A DNA stretch of 64,000 nt from Burkholderiaceae bacterium 16 (GCA_000955785.1 JYOD01000009.1:1-64000), one strand, 5' to 3'. Shown: positions 35,940 through 45,685, counted from the first letter of the stretch. The notes: generated by a model from the sequence alone, not told the origin. Program-made: numbers and translations.

Positions 35940-36278
35940 TCAGAGACCCGGCTCCGGGCATTCGCCCGCGCCGTTGCCCCGGCGCTCGCCAAACCGGCGC
36001 TTCAGCGCGCTAGTCAACCCGCCCAGCCAGCGCCACCACAGGGAGGCGGCCGACTCGGCGAGCGTGAATCGCGCGCCTTCGCTCTCGCCCGAGAGCCATA
36101 CCGTCGCGCCGGCTGGCAGCGCGTACACGGCGCCCGGCAGCAGCCAGATATCAGCGTGATGGCCCTCCAGTGTCAGCCACAGGCGCCCTTCCAGCACCTT
36201 CACGCTCTGCCCCTCGGGGGCGCGCCAGCTCACCGGCCGGCCGGGTTCATCCAGTTCGAAGATCCGTAGTTCGCGCAT
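35940..36278 (-). CDS. DUF2917 domain protein
   Basis: 112 residues from ATG 36278, chosen because AGGAG lies eight bases upstream. The core MRELRIFELDEPGRPVSWRAPEGQSVKVLEGRLWLTLEGHHADIWLLPGAVYALPAGATVWLSGE is a small cupin-like DUF2917 fold of unknown function. The C-terminus is Arg/Gly-rich. It is divergent from a MocR regulator, with shared promoter space carrying three copies of an AACAGT-type site. Confidence 0.75.
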   Translation of the reverse strand: MRELRIFELDEPGRPVSWRAPEGQSVKVLEGRLWLTLEGHHADIWLLPGAVYALPAGATVWLSGESEGARFTLAESAASLWWRWLGGLTSALKRRFGERRGNGAGECPEPGL

Positions 36279-36389
36279 TTCGCCACTCCTTTCTGCATTG
36301 CGGTGATGTCTCGTGCCGCCCGGCCTGGCCGGTGCCGGCACCCGCCTCCGCATGCCTTCCATTATTCACAGCGGCTACTACAATCCCAT

Positions 36390-36422
36390 GAACAGTTGCG
36401 AACAGTTTTCTATGCACTGTTC
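36390..36422. promoter_or_regulatory. Repeated MocR-type operator sites
   Basis: GAACAGTT at 36390-36397 and again at 36400-36407 (10-base period), and the inverted ACTGTTC at 36416-36422. Direct repeats one helical turn apart plus an inverted copy are typical of MocR/PdxR operators. They lie between the divergent DUF2917 gene and the MocR gene. Confidence 0.6.
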
Positions 36423-36458
36423 AGTAGTTTTTCCTGACACTTTGCAAGCGCGCCCGTC

Positions 36459-37865
36459 ATGAAGCTGACCCTAGTCCCCGCCACCGGCGTGCCCCTGACC
36501 GACCAGATCGTCAACGAGGTCAAGACCTGGATCAGCACGCGCGAGGTGCGTCCCGGCGCCCGCCTGCCGTCGATCCGCCAACTGGCGGCGGAGCATGGCA
36601 TCAGCCGTTTCCCGGTGATCGAGGCCTATGACCGGCTGGTGTCGCAGGGCCTGCTCGACTCCCGCCACGGCTCAGGCTTCTTTGTCGCGGACAGCCCGCT
36701 GCTGGCGCGGGCCGCCAATGGCTGGTCGGATCCGAAGCTGGCCGAGGACCTGTCGGACCATATCCTGGAACAGTTCAACCACCCCAGCGCTACCCTCAAG
36801 CTGGCGGGCGGCTTCGTGCCCGAGACCTGGCGCGACCTGGATGGGCTGACGCAGGCGATCCGCCAGGTCTCGCGCACCGACGTCTGCAGCGTGATCCATT
36901 ACGCCACGCCGATGGGCCTTCCAGAACTGCGCCAGCATGTGCTGACCCGCGTGCGGCAACTCGGCATCGCCGCCGAACTGCCGCAGGTACTGATCACCAC
37001 CGGCGCCAGCCAGGCGCTGGACCTGGTGGTGCGCCGCCTGCTCAAGCCAGGCGATACGGTATTCGTGGAAGATCCCGGCTACTACAACCTGTTCGGCCTG
37101 CTGCGCCTGCACGGCGTGCGGCTGGTGGGCGTGCCGCAAACCCGCAATGGCCCGGACCCGGACGCCGCGGAGGCGCTGCTGCGCGAGCACAAGCCCAAGC
37201 TGTTCTTTACCAACAGCGTGCTGCAGAACCCGACCGGCTCGACCATGGCGCCGCCGGTGGCATTCCGCCTGCTCGAACTCGCACGGCGGCATGGCTTCCG
37301 CTTCGTCGAGGACGATATCTTCTCGGACTTCCAGACCCATTTCACCGATCGCCTTGCCACGCTGGACCAGCTCGAACATGTGATCTATATCGGCGGTTTT
37401 TCCAAGACGGTGTCGGCCTCGCTGCGGATCGGCTACCTGGTCGCCGACAAGGCGCTGGTGAAGGAACTGGTGGACGTGAAGGTGCTGACCAGCGTGGCCG
37501 GCTCGCATTTCGCGGAAGCCGTCACCACGGCCTTGCTGGAGCGGGGCGCCTATCGCAAATACATGGAACGGCTGCGCCTGCGCGTGCGGCAGGCCACCGC
37601 CGGCGCGGTGCGGCGCCTGGGCGAGTTTGGCTGGGAGGTGTTTTGCGAACCGGCGGGCGGCAATTTCCTATGGGCACGCACCCGCGGGATCGATGATTCG
37701 CGCGAACTGGTGACGCTCGCGGAGCGGCACGGTGTGACGCTGGCGCCCGGCAATTACTTCCGGCCGGGTGGCGAAACCTCGGCATGGATCCGCATCAACT
37801 CCGCATTTGTCGAGGAGCCACGCGCACTGGCCTTCCTGCGGGAGGCCGGCGCGCGCGAACGGTGA
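36459..37865 (+). CDS. MocR family regulator (GntR winged helix fused to aminotransferase-like domain)
   Basis: 468 residues. The N-terminal GntR winged helix (about 10-80; RPGARLPSIRQLAAEHGISRFPVIEAYDRLVSQGLL) joins a class I aminotransferase-like domain (about 110-460) that binds pyridoxal phosphate; the candidate Schiff-base lysine is in IGGFSKTVSASLRIGYL. MocR regulators sense PLP and/or an amino acid and usually control one adjacent gene. Candidates are the divergent DUF2917 gene or the amino acid permease downstream on the opposite strand. Target unproven. Confidence 0.88.
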   Translation: MKLTLVPATGVPLTDQIVNEVKTWISTREVRPGARLPSIRQLAAEHGISRFPVIEAYDRLVSQGLLDSRHGSGFFVADSPLLARAANGWSDPKLAEDLSDHILEQFNHPSATLKLAGGFVPETWRDLDGLTQAIRQVSRTDVCSVIHYATPMGLPELRQHVLTRVRQLGIAAELPQVLITTGASQALDLVVRRLLKPGDTVFVEDPGYYNLFGLLRLHGVRLVGVPQTRNGPDPDAAEALLREHKPKLFFTNSVLQNPTGSTMAPPVAFRLLELARRHGFRFVEDDIFSDFQTHFTDRLATLDQLEHVIYIGGFSKTVSASLRIGYLVADKALVKELVDVKVLTSVAGSHFAEAVTTALLERGAYRKYMERLRLRVRQATAGAVRRLGEFGWEVFCEPAGGNFLWARTRGIDDSRELVTLAERHGVTLAPGNYFRPGGETSAWIRINSAFVEEPRALAFLREAGARER

Positions 37866-37878
37866 CGGCGGGGCGGCG

Positions 37879-39270
37879 TCAGCCGCCGTGCAGCACCGCG
37901 TTGCGGCGCGCGTAGAGGAAGTAGATGGCCAGCCCGATCGCCAGCCAGCTGGAGAACGCGATCCAGGTCAGTGCCTGCAGGTGAGCCATCAGGAACAGGC
38001 AGAAGCCCACGGACAGTAGCGGCACCACCGGCACACCGGGGCAGCGGAAAGCGCGCGGCAGGTCCGGCCGGGTCTTGCGCAGCACCAGCACCGCCACCGA
38101 GATCAGCGTGAAGGCCGACAACGTGCCGATATTGATCAGCTCCGCCAGCACGTTGAGCGGCACGAACGCCGCGATAAACGCGAACACGATGCCCACCGTC
38201 CAGGTGGCGAAGAACGGCGTGGCATGCACGGGATGCACCTTCGACAAGCGCTCCGGCAGCAGGCCGTCGCGCGACATGGCAAAGATGATGCGCGTCTGCC
38301 CGAAGGTCATCACCAGGATCACCGTGGTCATGCCCAGGATGGCGCCCAGATCGACGAAGCCCGCCACCCAGTTCTGTCCGGCGTACTGCAGCGCAAGCGA
38401 GACCGGGTGATCGATGCCGGCGAACTTGGCGAAGGGCACGATGCCCGTCATGATGGCCGCCACCGTCACGTACAGCACGGTGCACACGGCCAGCGAGCCG
38501 ATGATGCCGACAGGCAGGTCGCGGCGCGGGTTGCGGACTTCCTCGGCGGCCGAGGTGACGGCATCGAAGCCAATGAAGGCGAAGAACACCAGCGCCGCCG
38601 CATTGAAGATGCCGTCCAGTCCGAACGGCGCGAACGGGTGCCAGTTGGCCGGCTTGACGTGCCACACGCCCACCGCGATGAAGAGCAGCACCACCGCGAT
38701 CTTGATGGCAACCATCACATTGTTGAGGCGCGTGGACTCGCGCACGCCATAGGACACGATCCAGGTGATCAGCAGCATGATCACGGCAGCGGGCAGGTTG
38801 AACAGCGTCTGCGAGCCCGGCACAGCACCGGGTGCGGCGGTGAGTATGACCGGCAGGTGAATGCCGAAGCCCGCCATCAGCGACTGGAAATAGCCCGACC
38901 ACCCCACCGACACCGCCGAGGTCGCTAGCCCATACTCAAGCAGCAGGTCCCAGCCGATCATCCACGCCACGATCTCGCCGAGCGTGGCGTAGCTGTAGGT
39001 GTAGATGGAGCCGGAGACGGGGATCGCGGACGCGAACTCGGCATAGCAGAGCGCGGCAAACCCGCAGGCCAGTGCGGCGATCACGAAGGACACGGTCAGC
39101 GCCGGGCCGGCCGTGAGCGCGCCGGTGCCCGTCAGCACGAAGATGCCGGTGCCGATGATGGCGCCGATTCCCATCAGGATCAGGTCAACGGGACCGAGCA
39201 CCTTTTTCAGGCCGTCGTCGCGGGCAGCGGCCAGCATGGCCTCGATGTTCTTGGTGCGGAACAGACTCAT
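37879..39270 (-). CDS. APC superfamily amino acid permease (CAT/YfnA type)
   Basis: 463 residues from ATG 39270 with about twelve membrane segments. The first transmembrane part has GIGAIIGTGIFVLTGTGALTAGPALTVSFVIAALACGFAALCYAEFASAIPVSGSIYTYSYATLGE, the CAT (cationic amino acid transporter) signature. Substrate could be a neutral or basic amino acid. A frame continuing upstream to 39726 runs into the inverted-repeat element and is not coding. The stop lies 13 bases from the convergent MocR stop. Confidence 0.85.
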   Translation of the reverse strand: MSLFRTKNIEAMLAAARDDGLKKVLGPVDLILMGIGAIIGTGIFVLTGTGALTAGPALTVSFVIAALACGFAALCYAEFASAIPVSGSIYTYSYATLGEIVAWMIGWDLLLEYGLATSAVSVGWSGYFQSLMAGFGIHLPVILTAAPGAVPGSQTLFNLPAAVIMLLITWIVSYGVRESTRLNNVMVAIKIAVVLLFIAVGVWHVKPANWHPFAPFGLDGIFNAAALVFFAFIGFDAVTSAAEEVRNPRRDLPVGIIGSLAVCTVLYVTVAAIMTGIVPFAKFAGIDHPVSLALQYAGQNWVAGFVDLGAILGMTTVILVMTFGQTRIIFAMSRDGLLPERLSKVHPVHATPFFATWTVGIVFAFIAAFVPLNVLAELINIGTLSAFTLISVAVLVLRKTRPDLPRAFRCPGVPVVPLLSVGFCLFLMAHLQALTWIAFSSWLAIGLAIYFLYARRNAVLHGG

Positions 39271-39351
39271 CGGCGGGTACTCCTGGCGCGCTGGGCGGCT
39301 TTGAAAAGCGGCGTATTTTAGCGCGGTAGGGTGGGCGGATTCGTCACTTTC

Positions 39352-40190
39352 GGGGTGGTCGCTGTTTCTTTGGGCGGTGATGGCGTTTGAGCGGTGATGG
39401 CTCTTGCACCCAACAGACGTACGACATTCCCCTGCGGGGTTGGTCGGTGCTTCTTTGAGCGGCGATGGCGTTTGCACCCAACAGCCATACGACATCCCCC
39501 CTGCGGGGGGCTGCCGGTCACTCTTCTTTGCTTCCGCAAAGAAGACTAACGAGAAGAAAGCCGACCCTGCCGGGGGCAGAGCAATAAGGCTCTCGAATAT
39601 CGGTGGTTTCGTCGTACGGCCCAGAGTGCCGGCGGGCATCTGCCGGTACCGGTTTGAAGGGTCGCGACGCTGCCAGCTTCCGGGATTCACGGTGAGGCCC
39701 CCGGTAGCGGACATCGCTTGCTTCAAGCCGACTGTCGCTCGCGGAGTGACCGGCCACGAAGTTGCAGGCGCACCGGTTCCGTCGTGGGCGCGGTGGCACC
39801 GGGTTGATATGCCCGAGACCTTGACTACCGCGCCCGCCCCACCACGAAACCATTGACGGGCGATGTGTCGCGATGGCCCGCGCCGGTAACGGCAGATTGC
39901 CGAATGGGCAAGGGTTCCGCTACCGGGGGCCGTACTACGAATCCCGGAAGCTGGCAGCGTCGTGGCCCTTCAAACCGGTACCAGCAGATGCCAGCAGAAC
40001 TGTGGCCGTACGACGAAACCAGCACCCCTAGCGCCCGCGATTGCTCTGCCCCCGGCAGGGTCGGCTTTCTCTCGTTAGTCTTCTTTGCCGAAGCAAAGAA
40101 GAGTGACCGGCAGCCCCCCGCAGGGGGGATGTCGTATGGCTGTTGGGTGCAAACGCCATCGCCGCTCAACGAAACACCGACCAACCCCGC
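39352..40190. repeat. Large intergenic inverted-repeat element (about 275-base arms)
   Basis: Left arm about 39433-39710 (plus orientation) and right arm about 39917-40190 (minus orientation) are closely similar inverted copies separated by about 206 bases. Shared blocks include CACCCAACAGCCATACGACA, CTGCGGGGGGCTGCCGG and CTTCTTTGC. A third, partial direct copy of the arm's outer end lies at about 39352-39435. The element has no transposase, and its frames are non-coding in appearance. I interpret it as a dispersed non-autonomous repeat. Confidence 0.75.
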
Positions 40191-40232
40191 AAAAAAACAT
40201 GACCCCCCATCATCCAGCCAAAACCAAAACCC

Positions 40233-41750
40233 TCACTTAGCCACCGGCATCGTAAATTCCGCACCCTTGCCGATGCTGTCCGGCCAGCGCTGCATGATGC
40301 TCTTGTACCGCGTATAGAAGCGAATGCCTTCTTCACCATAGGCATGGTGATCGCCGAACAGCGAACGCTTCCACCCGCCAAAGGAGTGCCATGCCATCGG
40401 CACCGGGATCGGCACGTTGATGCCTACCATGCCAACCTGGATCTGGCGCGAGAAAGCGCGCGCCACGCCGCCGTCGCTCGTGTAGCACGACACGCCATTG
40501 CCATACTCGTGCGCGTTGATCAGGTCCACCGCCTGGGCAAAGTCATGCACCCGCACCACCGACAACACCGGCCCGAAGATCTCTTCCTTGTAGATCGTCA
40601 TGTCCGGCGTGACATTGTCGAACAGCGTGCCGCCGACATAGAAGCCATCTTCATGCCCTTCGACCTTGTGGCCACGGCCATCGGTCACCAGCTTCGCACC
40701 CTCTTCCACGCCCTTGGCGATATAGCCTTCCACCTTGGCCTTGTGCGCGGCGGTCACCAGCGGACCCATCTCGGCATCGGCTTCCATGCCGTTGCGGATC
40801 TTCAGCGACTGCGCGCGTTCGGCCAGGCGCGGGACCAGCTTGTCGGCGACGTCGCCCACCGCCACGGCTACGGAGATCGCCATGCAGCGTTCCCCTGCCG
40901 AGCCATAGGCCGCGCCGATCAGCGCGTCCACGGCCTGGTCGAGGTCGGCGTCGGGCATCACCACCAGGTGGTTCTTGGCGCCGCCCAGGGCCTGCACGCG
41001 CTTGCCGTGCTTCGTGCCTTCGGTATAGATGTACTCGGCGATCGGGGTCGAGCCGACGAAGGACAGCGCCTGCACATCCTTGTGCGCCAGCAGCGCGTCG
41101 ACGGCTTCCTTGCCGCCCTGCACCACGTTGAACACACCATCCGGCAGGCCGGCCTGCTTGAGCAGGTCGGCGATCAGCAGCGAGGGCGAGGGATCGCGCT
41201 CGGACGGCTTGAGCACGAAGGTGTTGCCGCAGGCCAGCGCCACCGGGAACATCCACATCGGCACCATCACCGGGAAGTTGAACGGCGTGATGCCGGCCAC
41301 CACGCCCAGCGGCTGGCGCAGGTTCCAGTTGTCGATACCGCCGCCGATGTTGTCGGTGAAGTCGGTCTTGAGCAGGTTGGGAATGCCGCAGGCGAATTCC
41401 ACCACCTCGATGCCGCGGGTGACTTCGCCCTTGGCGTCCGAGAACACCTTGCCGTGCTCGCGCGTGATCAGCGCGGCGAGGTCATCATGGTGGCGGTCGA
41501 GCAGTTCCTTGAACTTGAACAGGATGCGGGCGCGCTTGAGCGGCGCGGTCTCGGACCACGCCGGGAAGGCCGCATGCGCGGCGGCTACCGCGGCATCCAC
41601 GTCCTGCGCGGAGCCGAGCGCCACGCGCCCGGCCACCGCGCCGGTGGCGGGGTTGAATACGTCGGCATAACGGTCCGACGAGGCGGCGCGCACGGTGCCG
41701 CCGATGTAGTGCGCGATGTCGGCGATCTGCCGGTTTTCTGCGATGTTCAC
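40233..41750 (-). CDS. mmsA: CoA-acylating methylmalonate/malonate semialdehyde dehydrogenase MmsA
   Basis: 505 residues, standard ALDH6 length. Conserved parts: [17 protein letters not shown], the NAD-binding [32 protein letters not shown], and the catalytic Cys in [14 protein letters not shown]; the usual general-base Glu of other ALDHs is absent, as expected of the CoA-dependent class. It converts methylmalonate semialdehyde to propionyl-CoA, or malonate semialdehyde to acetyl-CoA. With the aminotransferase 40 bases upstream it completes a two-step route from beta-alanine or 3-aminoisobutyrate. Confidence 0.93.
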   Translation of the reverse strand: MNIAENRQIADIAHYIGGTVRAASSDRYADVFNPATGAVAGRVALGSAQDVDAAVAAAHAAFPAWSETAPLKRARILFKFKELLDRHHDDLAALITREHGKVFSDAKGEVTRGIEVVEFACGIPNLLKTDFTDNIGGGIDNWNLRQPLGVVAGITPFNFPVMVPMWMFPVALACGNTFVLKPSERDPSPSLLIADLLKQAGLPDGVFNVVQGGKEAVDALLAHKDVQALSFVGSTPIAEYIYTEGTKHGKRVQALGGAKNHLVVMPDADLDQAVDALIGAAYGSAGERCMAISVAVAVGDVADKLVPRLAERAQSLKIRNGMEADAEMGPLVTAAHKAKVEGYIAKGVEEGAKLVTDGRGHKVEGHEDGFYVGGTLFDNVTPDMTIYKEEIFGPVLSVVRVHDFAQAVDLINAHEYGNGVSCYTSDGGVARAFSRQIQVGMVGINVPIPVPMAWHSFGGWKRSLFGDHHAYGEEGIRFYTRYKSIMQRWPDSIGKGAEFTMPVAK

Positions 41751-41789
41751 GTCAGTGTTCCTTGTGTTGTTCCTGCCATGCGTGCGTAC

Positions 41790-43121
41790 TTACTGCACTT
41801 CTTGCAGGACCTTCTTCACGGTGTCGAACATTTCGCCGATCTGCTCTTCCGTGATGATCAACGGCGGCGAGAAGGCGAGGATATCGCCGGTGTAGCGCAC
41901 CAGCACGCCGCGTTCCAGGCATTTGAGGAAGGCCTCGTAGCCGCGCGCGCCGGGCTGGCCGGGACGCGGTTCCAGTTCGATGCCGGCCACCAGGCCGAGG
42001 TTGCGGATGTCCTTCACGTGGGGGGCGCCGCGCACGGCGTGCACAGCGGCTTCAAACTTGGGCGCCAGTTCGGCGGCACGGCCGAACAGATTCTCGTTCT
42101 TGTAGATATCCAGCGTAGCGATGGCCGCGGCCGCTGCCAGCGGATGGCCGGAATAGGTGTAGCCGTGCAGGAACTCGATCGCGCCCGGCGCGGCGGAGTT
42201 GACCACGGTGTCGTGCACTTCCCGCCTGACCGCCACCGCGCCCATTGGCACGGCCGCGTTGTTGATGGCCTTGGCCATGGTGATCAGGTCCGGCGTGACG
42301 TTGAAGCGCTCGGCGGCGGTGGCCGCGCCCAGGCGGCCGAAGGCGGTGATGACTTCATCGAAGATCAGCAGGATGCCGTGCTTGCTGGTGATCTCGCGCA
42401 GCTTTTCCAGGTAGCCCACCGGCGGCACCAGCACGCCGGCCGAGCCGGCCAGCGGCTCGACGATCACGGCAGCCACGTTGGACGGATCGTGCAGGGCCAG
42501 GATGCGTTCCAGGTCCTCGGCCAGGTGCCCGCCCCATTGCGGCTGGCCCTTGGAGTAGGCAGCCTCGGCAATATTGAGCGTGGCCGGCAGGTGGTCCGTG
42601 CCGGGCATCAGGTTGGCCGAGAAGACCTTGCGGTTGCCGCCGATGCCGCCCACCGCCATGCCGCCGAAGCCCACGCCGTGATAGCCGCGCTCGCGGCCGA
42701 TAAAGCGGGTGCGCTGCCCTTCGCCGCGCGCGCGGTGGTACGCCAGCGCGATCTTCAGCGCGGTGTCGACCGATTCCGAACCCGAATTGGTGAAGAAGAT
42801 GCGGTCCAACCCGGACGGCATGATGGCGGCCAGCTTGGTGGCGGCCTCAAAGGTCAGCGGGTGGCTCATCTGGAATGGTGGCGCATAGTCCAGGGTCTGC
42901 ACCTGGCGCGCGACCGCTTCCGAGATCTCCTGGCGGCAGTGGCCGGCAGCCACGCACCACAGGCCAGCGCAACCGTCGAGGATCTGGCGGCCGTCATGCG
43001 AGGTGTAGTACATGCCGCTGGCCGAGGCGAGCAGGCGCGGCGCCGCCTTGTACTGGCGGTTGGCGGTAAACGGCATCCACAGGGCATCGAGATCGGGGAT
43101 CACGGTCTTGGCGGCATCCAT
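41790..43121 (-). CDS. Omega-amino acid:pyruvate aminotransferase (class III)
   Basis: 443 residues. The class III motif LIFDEVITAFGRLGAATAAERFNVTPDLITMAKAINNAAVPMGA holds the Asp that binds the PLP nitrogen and the Schiff-base lysine (AKAINN). NSGSESVDTALKIALAYHRARGEGQRTRFIGRERGYHG is typical of beta-alanine/omega-amino acid:pyruvate transaminases. Substrates are likely beta-alanine or 3-aminoisobutyrate, giving malonate or methylmalonate semialdehyde for MmsA. A MocR regulator is divergent with AACTGTAC-type sites between them. Confidence 0.9.
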   Translation of the reverse strand: MDAAKTVIPDLDALWMPFTANRQYKAAPRLLASASGMYYTSHDGRQILDGCAGLWCVAAGHCRQEISEAVARQVQTLDYAPPFQMSHPLTFEAATKLAAIMPSGLDRIFFTNSGSESVDTALKIALAYHRARGEGQRTRFIGRERGYHGVGFGGMAVGGIGGNRKVFSANLMPGTDHLPATLNIAEAAYSKGQPQWGGHLAEDLERILALHDPSNVAAVIVEPLAGSAGVLVPPVGYLEKLREITSKHGILLIFDEVITAFGRLGAATAAERFNVTPDLITMAKAINNAAVPMGAVAVRREVHDTVVNSAAPGAIEFLHGYTYSGHPLAAAAAIATLDIYKNENLFGRAAELAPKFEAAVHAVRGAPHVKDIRNLGLVAGIELEPRPGQPGARGYEAFLKCLERGVLVRYTGDILAFSPPLIITEEQIGEMFDTVKKVLQEVQ

Positions 43122-43256
43122 ACGTCCTCCTCAGGGCATTGGCTCGGGCGGCGGCGGTTGCGCCGCACCGGGGTTGTCGAGTGATTCTGGCGAATGCGGC
43201 CACTGTAGCGGCCCGGCCCGGCTTAAAGAATATACGGTCGGCAAAACATCACCTGA

Positions 43257-43287
43257 CCGTACAGTTAAGACTAAGACAACTGTACAG
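43257..43287. promoter_or_regulatory. Inverted pair of MocR-type sites (promoter side of the aminotransferase)
   Basis: CCGTACAGTT (43257-43266) and AACTGTACAG (43278-43287) are inverted copies of one 10-base half-site, separated by 11 bases. A third copy is at 43442-43451. Confidence 0.6.
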
Positions 43288-43441
43288 AATTCAAAAGGCG
43301 CGCCACATGCCGGCTTGCCGCCATGCTCGGCCCCGGCACGCCCCGCGGCGCGCAATCCCGCCCCGGAAGCCATGTTCGCGCTGCGGTGCCGCATTGCCAC
43401 GCTGGATGAAGACGCTTCCCATCGCGCCACTACGGCCACTA

Positions 43442-43451
43442 AACTGTACAG
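43442..43451. promoter_or_regulatory. Third AACTGTACAG site next to the MocR start
   Basis: Identical in sequence to the copy at 43278, 21 bases before the MocR start codon. Its place in the promoter region suggests autoregulation. Confidence 0.5.
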
Positions 43452-43472
43452 GTTGATTCTTACATATGACGC

Positions 43473-44987
43473 ATGCTAAACCTTGAACTGGTCCGCAGCC
43501 GGCGCAGCGGGGACACCCTGACCGAACAGATCGTGGCCGGCATCGCCAGCCTGATCGACCGGCGCGTGCTACGCGCCGGCGTGGCGCTGCCCTCGGTGCG
43601 GCGCTTCGCCCAGCAACACGGGGTCAGTACCTTCACCGTGGCCGAGGCCTACGGCCGCCTGACCGCGCTGGGCTACCTCAGCGCGCGCGTGGGTTCCGGC
43701 TATACGGTGGCGCACCGCCACGCGCCGGCCGGCCAGGCACCAGCGGCGCGCTGGGAGGCACCGGGGCTGAATGCCGCCTGGCTGTTGTCCGACGTGTTCG
43801 CCGACCATTCGGTGCCCATCAAGGCGGGCGCGGGCTGGCTGCCCGGCGACTGGCTCAACGAGGAGGGACTGCACCAGGCCATGCGCGCCGCGGCGCGGGT
43901 GCCCGCGGCGCAGGTCTCGGGCTATGGCCATCCTTACGGCTTTGGCGCGCTGCGCGAGCATATCGCCGCCGGCCTCAGCCAGTACGGCATGCCGGTCCAG
44001 GCCCAGCAGGTGGTACTGACCCAGGGCGCCACGCAGGCGCTTGACCTGGTGGTGCGCACCTTGCTGCGGCCGGGCGACACCGTGCTGGTGGAAGACCCGT
44101 GCTACTGCAACCTGCTGCAGATCCTGCGCCTGGCCGGGCTGCAGGTGATCGGCGTGCGCCGCACCGCCAGCGGGCTGGACACCGACGCGCTCGACCACGC
44201 CATCAGGAGCCATGCACCGCGTGCCCTGTTCGTCAACACCGTGCTGCAGAATCCCACCGGCGGCACCCTTACCAGCATGAACGCGCACCGCGTGCTGCAA
44301 CTGGCCGAGCAATACCGGCTGCTGGTCGTGGAGGACGATATCTACCGCGAGCTGGCGCCCGCCGGCTCGCCCATGCTGGCGGCCATGGACGGCCTATCGC
44401 ACGTGATCTACATCAACGGTTTTTCCAAGACCATCACGCCGTCGCTGCGGGTGGGCTACCTGGCAGCCAGCCCCGAACTGGCCAAGGCACTGGCCCGCAC
44501 CAAGATGGCGGTGGGGCTGACGTCATCGGAAGTGACGGAACGGCTTGTGTATTCGGTGCTGACCAGCGGCCACTACGGCCGCCACGTGGCGGCGCTGGCC
44601 GAACGGCTGCGCGCCCAGCAGGACCGGATCACGGAGAAGATGGAAGCGCACGGGCTGGAAGTGCTGCTGCGCCCGGAAGGCGGAATGTTTGCCTGGGCAC
44701 GGATGCGCCCGCAAGGGGTGAACCAGCAGGCCGCCCTGTCAGGCAACCGGCTGGCGACGCTGGCACTGGAGCATGGCATCTGGCTGGCACCGGGCTCCTA
44801 CTTCGAGCCGGAAGAAGGCGACTCGCCCTGGATACGGTTCAATGTCGCGACCACCGACGCGCCCGCGCTATGGCGCTTTTTCGACACGCTGCGCAGCGCG
44901 GATAGCCGGGGGGCGGAGGCCGGACTTCCCGAGCCGGCCTCGCGCACCGCGCGCAATCCGCGTGCAGGCATGGTCAAGCTGGCCTGA
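43473..44987 (+). CDS. MocR family regulator, probably of the beta-alanine-type catabolic genes
   Basis: 504 residues: a GntR winged helix (about 8-76; LRAGVALPSVRRFAQQHGVSTFTVAEAYGRLTALGYL) and an aminotransferase-like PLP-binding domain, with the Schiff-base lysine candidate in YINGFSKTITPSLRVGYLAA. It shares its promoter region with the divergent omega-amino acid aminotransferase and mmsA. In several proteobacteria MocR-type proteins control beta-alanine or taurine catabolism; the three operator copies here support local control. Effector unproven. Confidence 0.88.
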   Translation: MLNLELVRSRRSGDTLTEQIVAGIASLIDRRVLRAGVALPSVRRFAQQHGVSTFTVAEAYGRLTALGYLSARVGSGYTVAHRHAPAGQAPAARWEAPGLNAAWLLSDVFADHSVPIKAGAGWLPGDWLNEEGLHQAMRAAARVPAAQVSGYGHPYGFGALREHIAAGLSQYGMPVQAQQVVLTQGATQALDLVVRTLLRPGDTVLVEDPCYCNLLQILRLAGLQVIGVRRTASGLDTDALDHAIRSHAPRALFVNTVLQNPTGGTLTSMNAHRVLQLAEQYRLLVVEDDIYRELAPAGSPMLAAMDGLSHVIYINGFSKTITPSLRVGYLAASPELAKALARTKMAVGLTSSEVTERLVYSVLTSGHYGRHVAALAERLRAQQDRITEKMEAHGLEVLLRPEGGMFAWARMRPQGVNQQAALSGNRLATLALEHGIWLAPGSYFEPEEGDSPWIRFNVATTDAPALWRFFDTLRSADSRGAEAGLPEPASRTARNPRAGMVKLA

Positions 44988-45018
44988 GCGCCGGCCCGGG
45001 CCAGCCGCCGTTGCCGGT

Positions 45019-45603
45019 TCAGAAGCGATAACGCATGTAACCCGTGTAAAAACCGCTACCCGGATTGGGCTGCTTGATACCGGCATTGGAGACATGCTGG
45101 TAGCGGAAGCCGGCTTCGTAAGCGGTCTTGGGGCCGAATGCCATGCCTACGCCGATCATGTCGGAGAACTGGAACAGGCTGCCTGAGCGGTGCTCGTCGG
45201 AGGTGGCCTTGTGGCTCATCATGCGCACGCCAACCGAAGCTTCCAGGAAGGGGACCAGCGAGCCGCCGCGCTTTTCCAGGCGAAAGATCGGCGAAAAACC
45301 GAACTCGGTCACATTCTGGGCATTGGTGCCGCTGCGGGCATTCCATTCAGCCAGTTCGGCCTCCCACTGCAGCTTGACCAGCCATCCCTGCGGGTTGCCC
45401 CAGGCAAAGCCGGAATCCCAGTTGACGCCGATTTCGTACTTGTTGATGTTGTGGCCAGGATCGCGGCCGAAGGCCACGTGCACCCCGGGATCGGCATGCG
45501 CCAGCGCGCTGGTACCAAGGGCAGCCACGGCGCCAAGCGCCTTGATATGCGTTACAAGCCGGTGGGCAAGGCCGGCGTTCTTCTTATCTCTGGTCATGTA
45601 CAT
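45019..45603 (-). CDS. pagL: Lipid A 3-O-deacylase (PagL)
   Basis: 194 residues. A long signal peptide (about 1-39, ending ALAHA) precedes a small eight-stranded outer-membrane barrel. The C-terminal catalytic signature is clear: YQHVSNAGIKQPNPGSGFYTGYMRYRF, in which His and Ser of the H-x-S-N motif are the active residues, and the final aromatic F is the usual outer-membrane sorting signal. PagL removes the acyl chain at position 3 of lipid A, altering innate recognition and envelope properties. Start may be 45597. Confidence 0.88.
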   Translation of the reverse strand: MYMTRDKKNAGLAHRLVTHIKALGAVAALGTSALAHADPGVHVAFGRDPGHNINKYEIGVNWDSGFAWGNPQGWLVKLQWEAELAEWNARSGTNAQNVTEFGFSPIFRLEKRGGSLVPFLEASVGVRMMSHKATSDEHRSGSLFQFSDMIGVGMAFGPKTAYEAGFRYQHVSNAGIKQPNPGSGFYTGYMRYRF

Positions 45604-45685
45604 GGTGGGTGGTGAATACCGCGAAGAATGGCAAGTCCTAGCGAAAACCTTGCCACCTCCCAGCGGCAAGGCCGACCACCCGCAC

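Noticed and set aside
35789..36013. 74-codon plus-strand frame in the icmF-DUF2917 gap
   Set aside because: No ribosome binding site, low-complexity Gly/Arg/Ala translation and overlap with DUF2917 on the other strand.
39271..39726. N-terminal extension of the amino acid permease
   Set aside because: The extension runs through the repeat element; the true N-terminus is the conserved MSLFRTKNIEA at 39270.
39404..39856. 150-codon frame inside the inverted-repeat element
   Set aside because: The same peptide appears from the other arm in the opposite direction, which shows it follows the repeat and not a protein-coding constraint.
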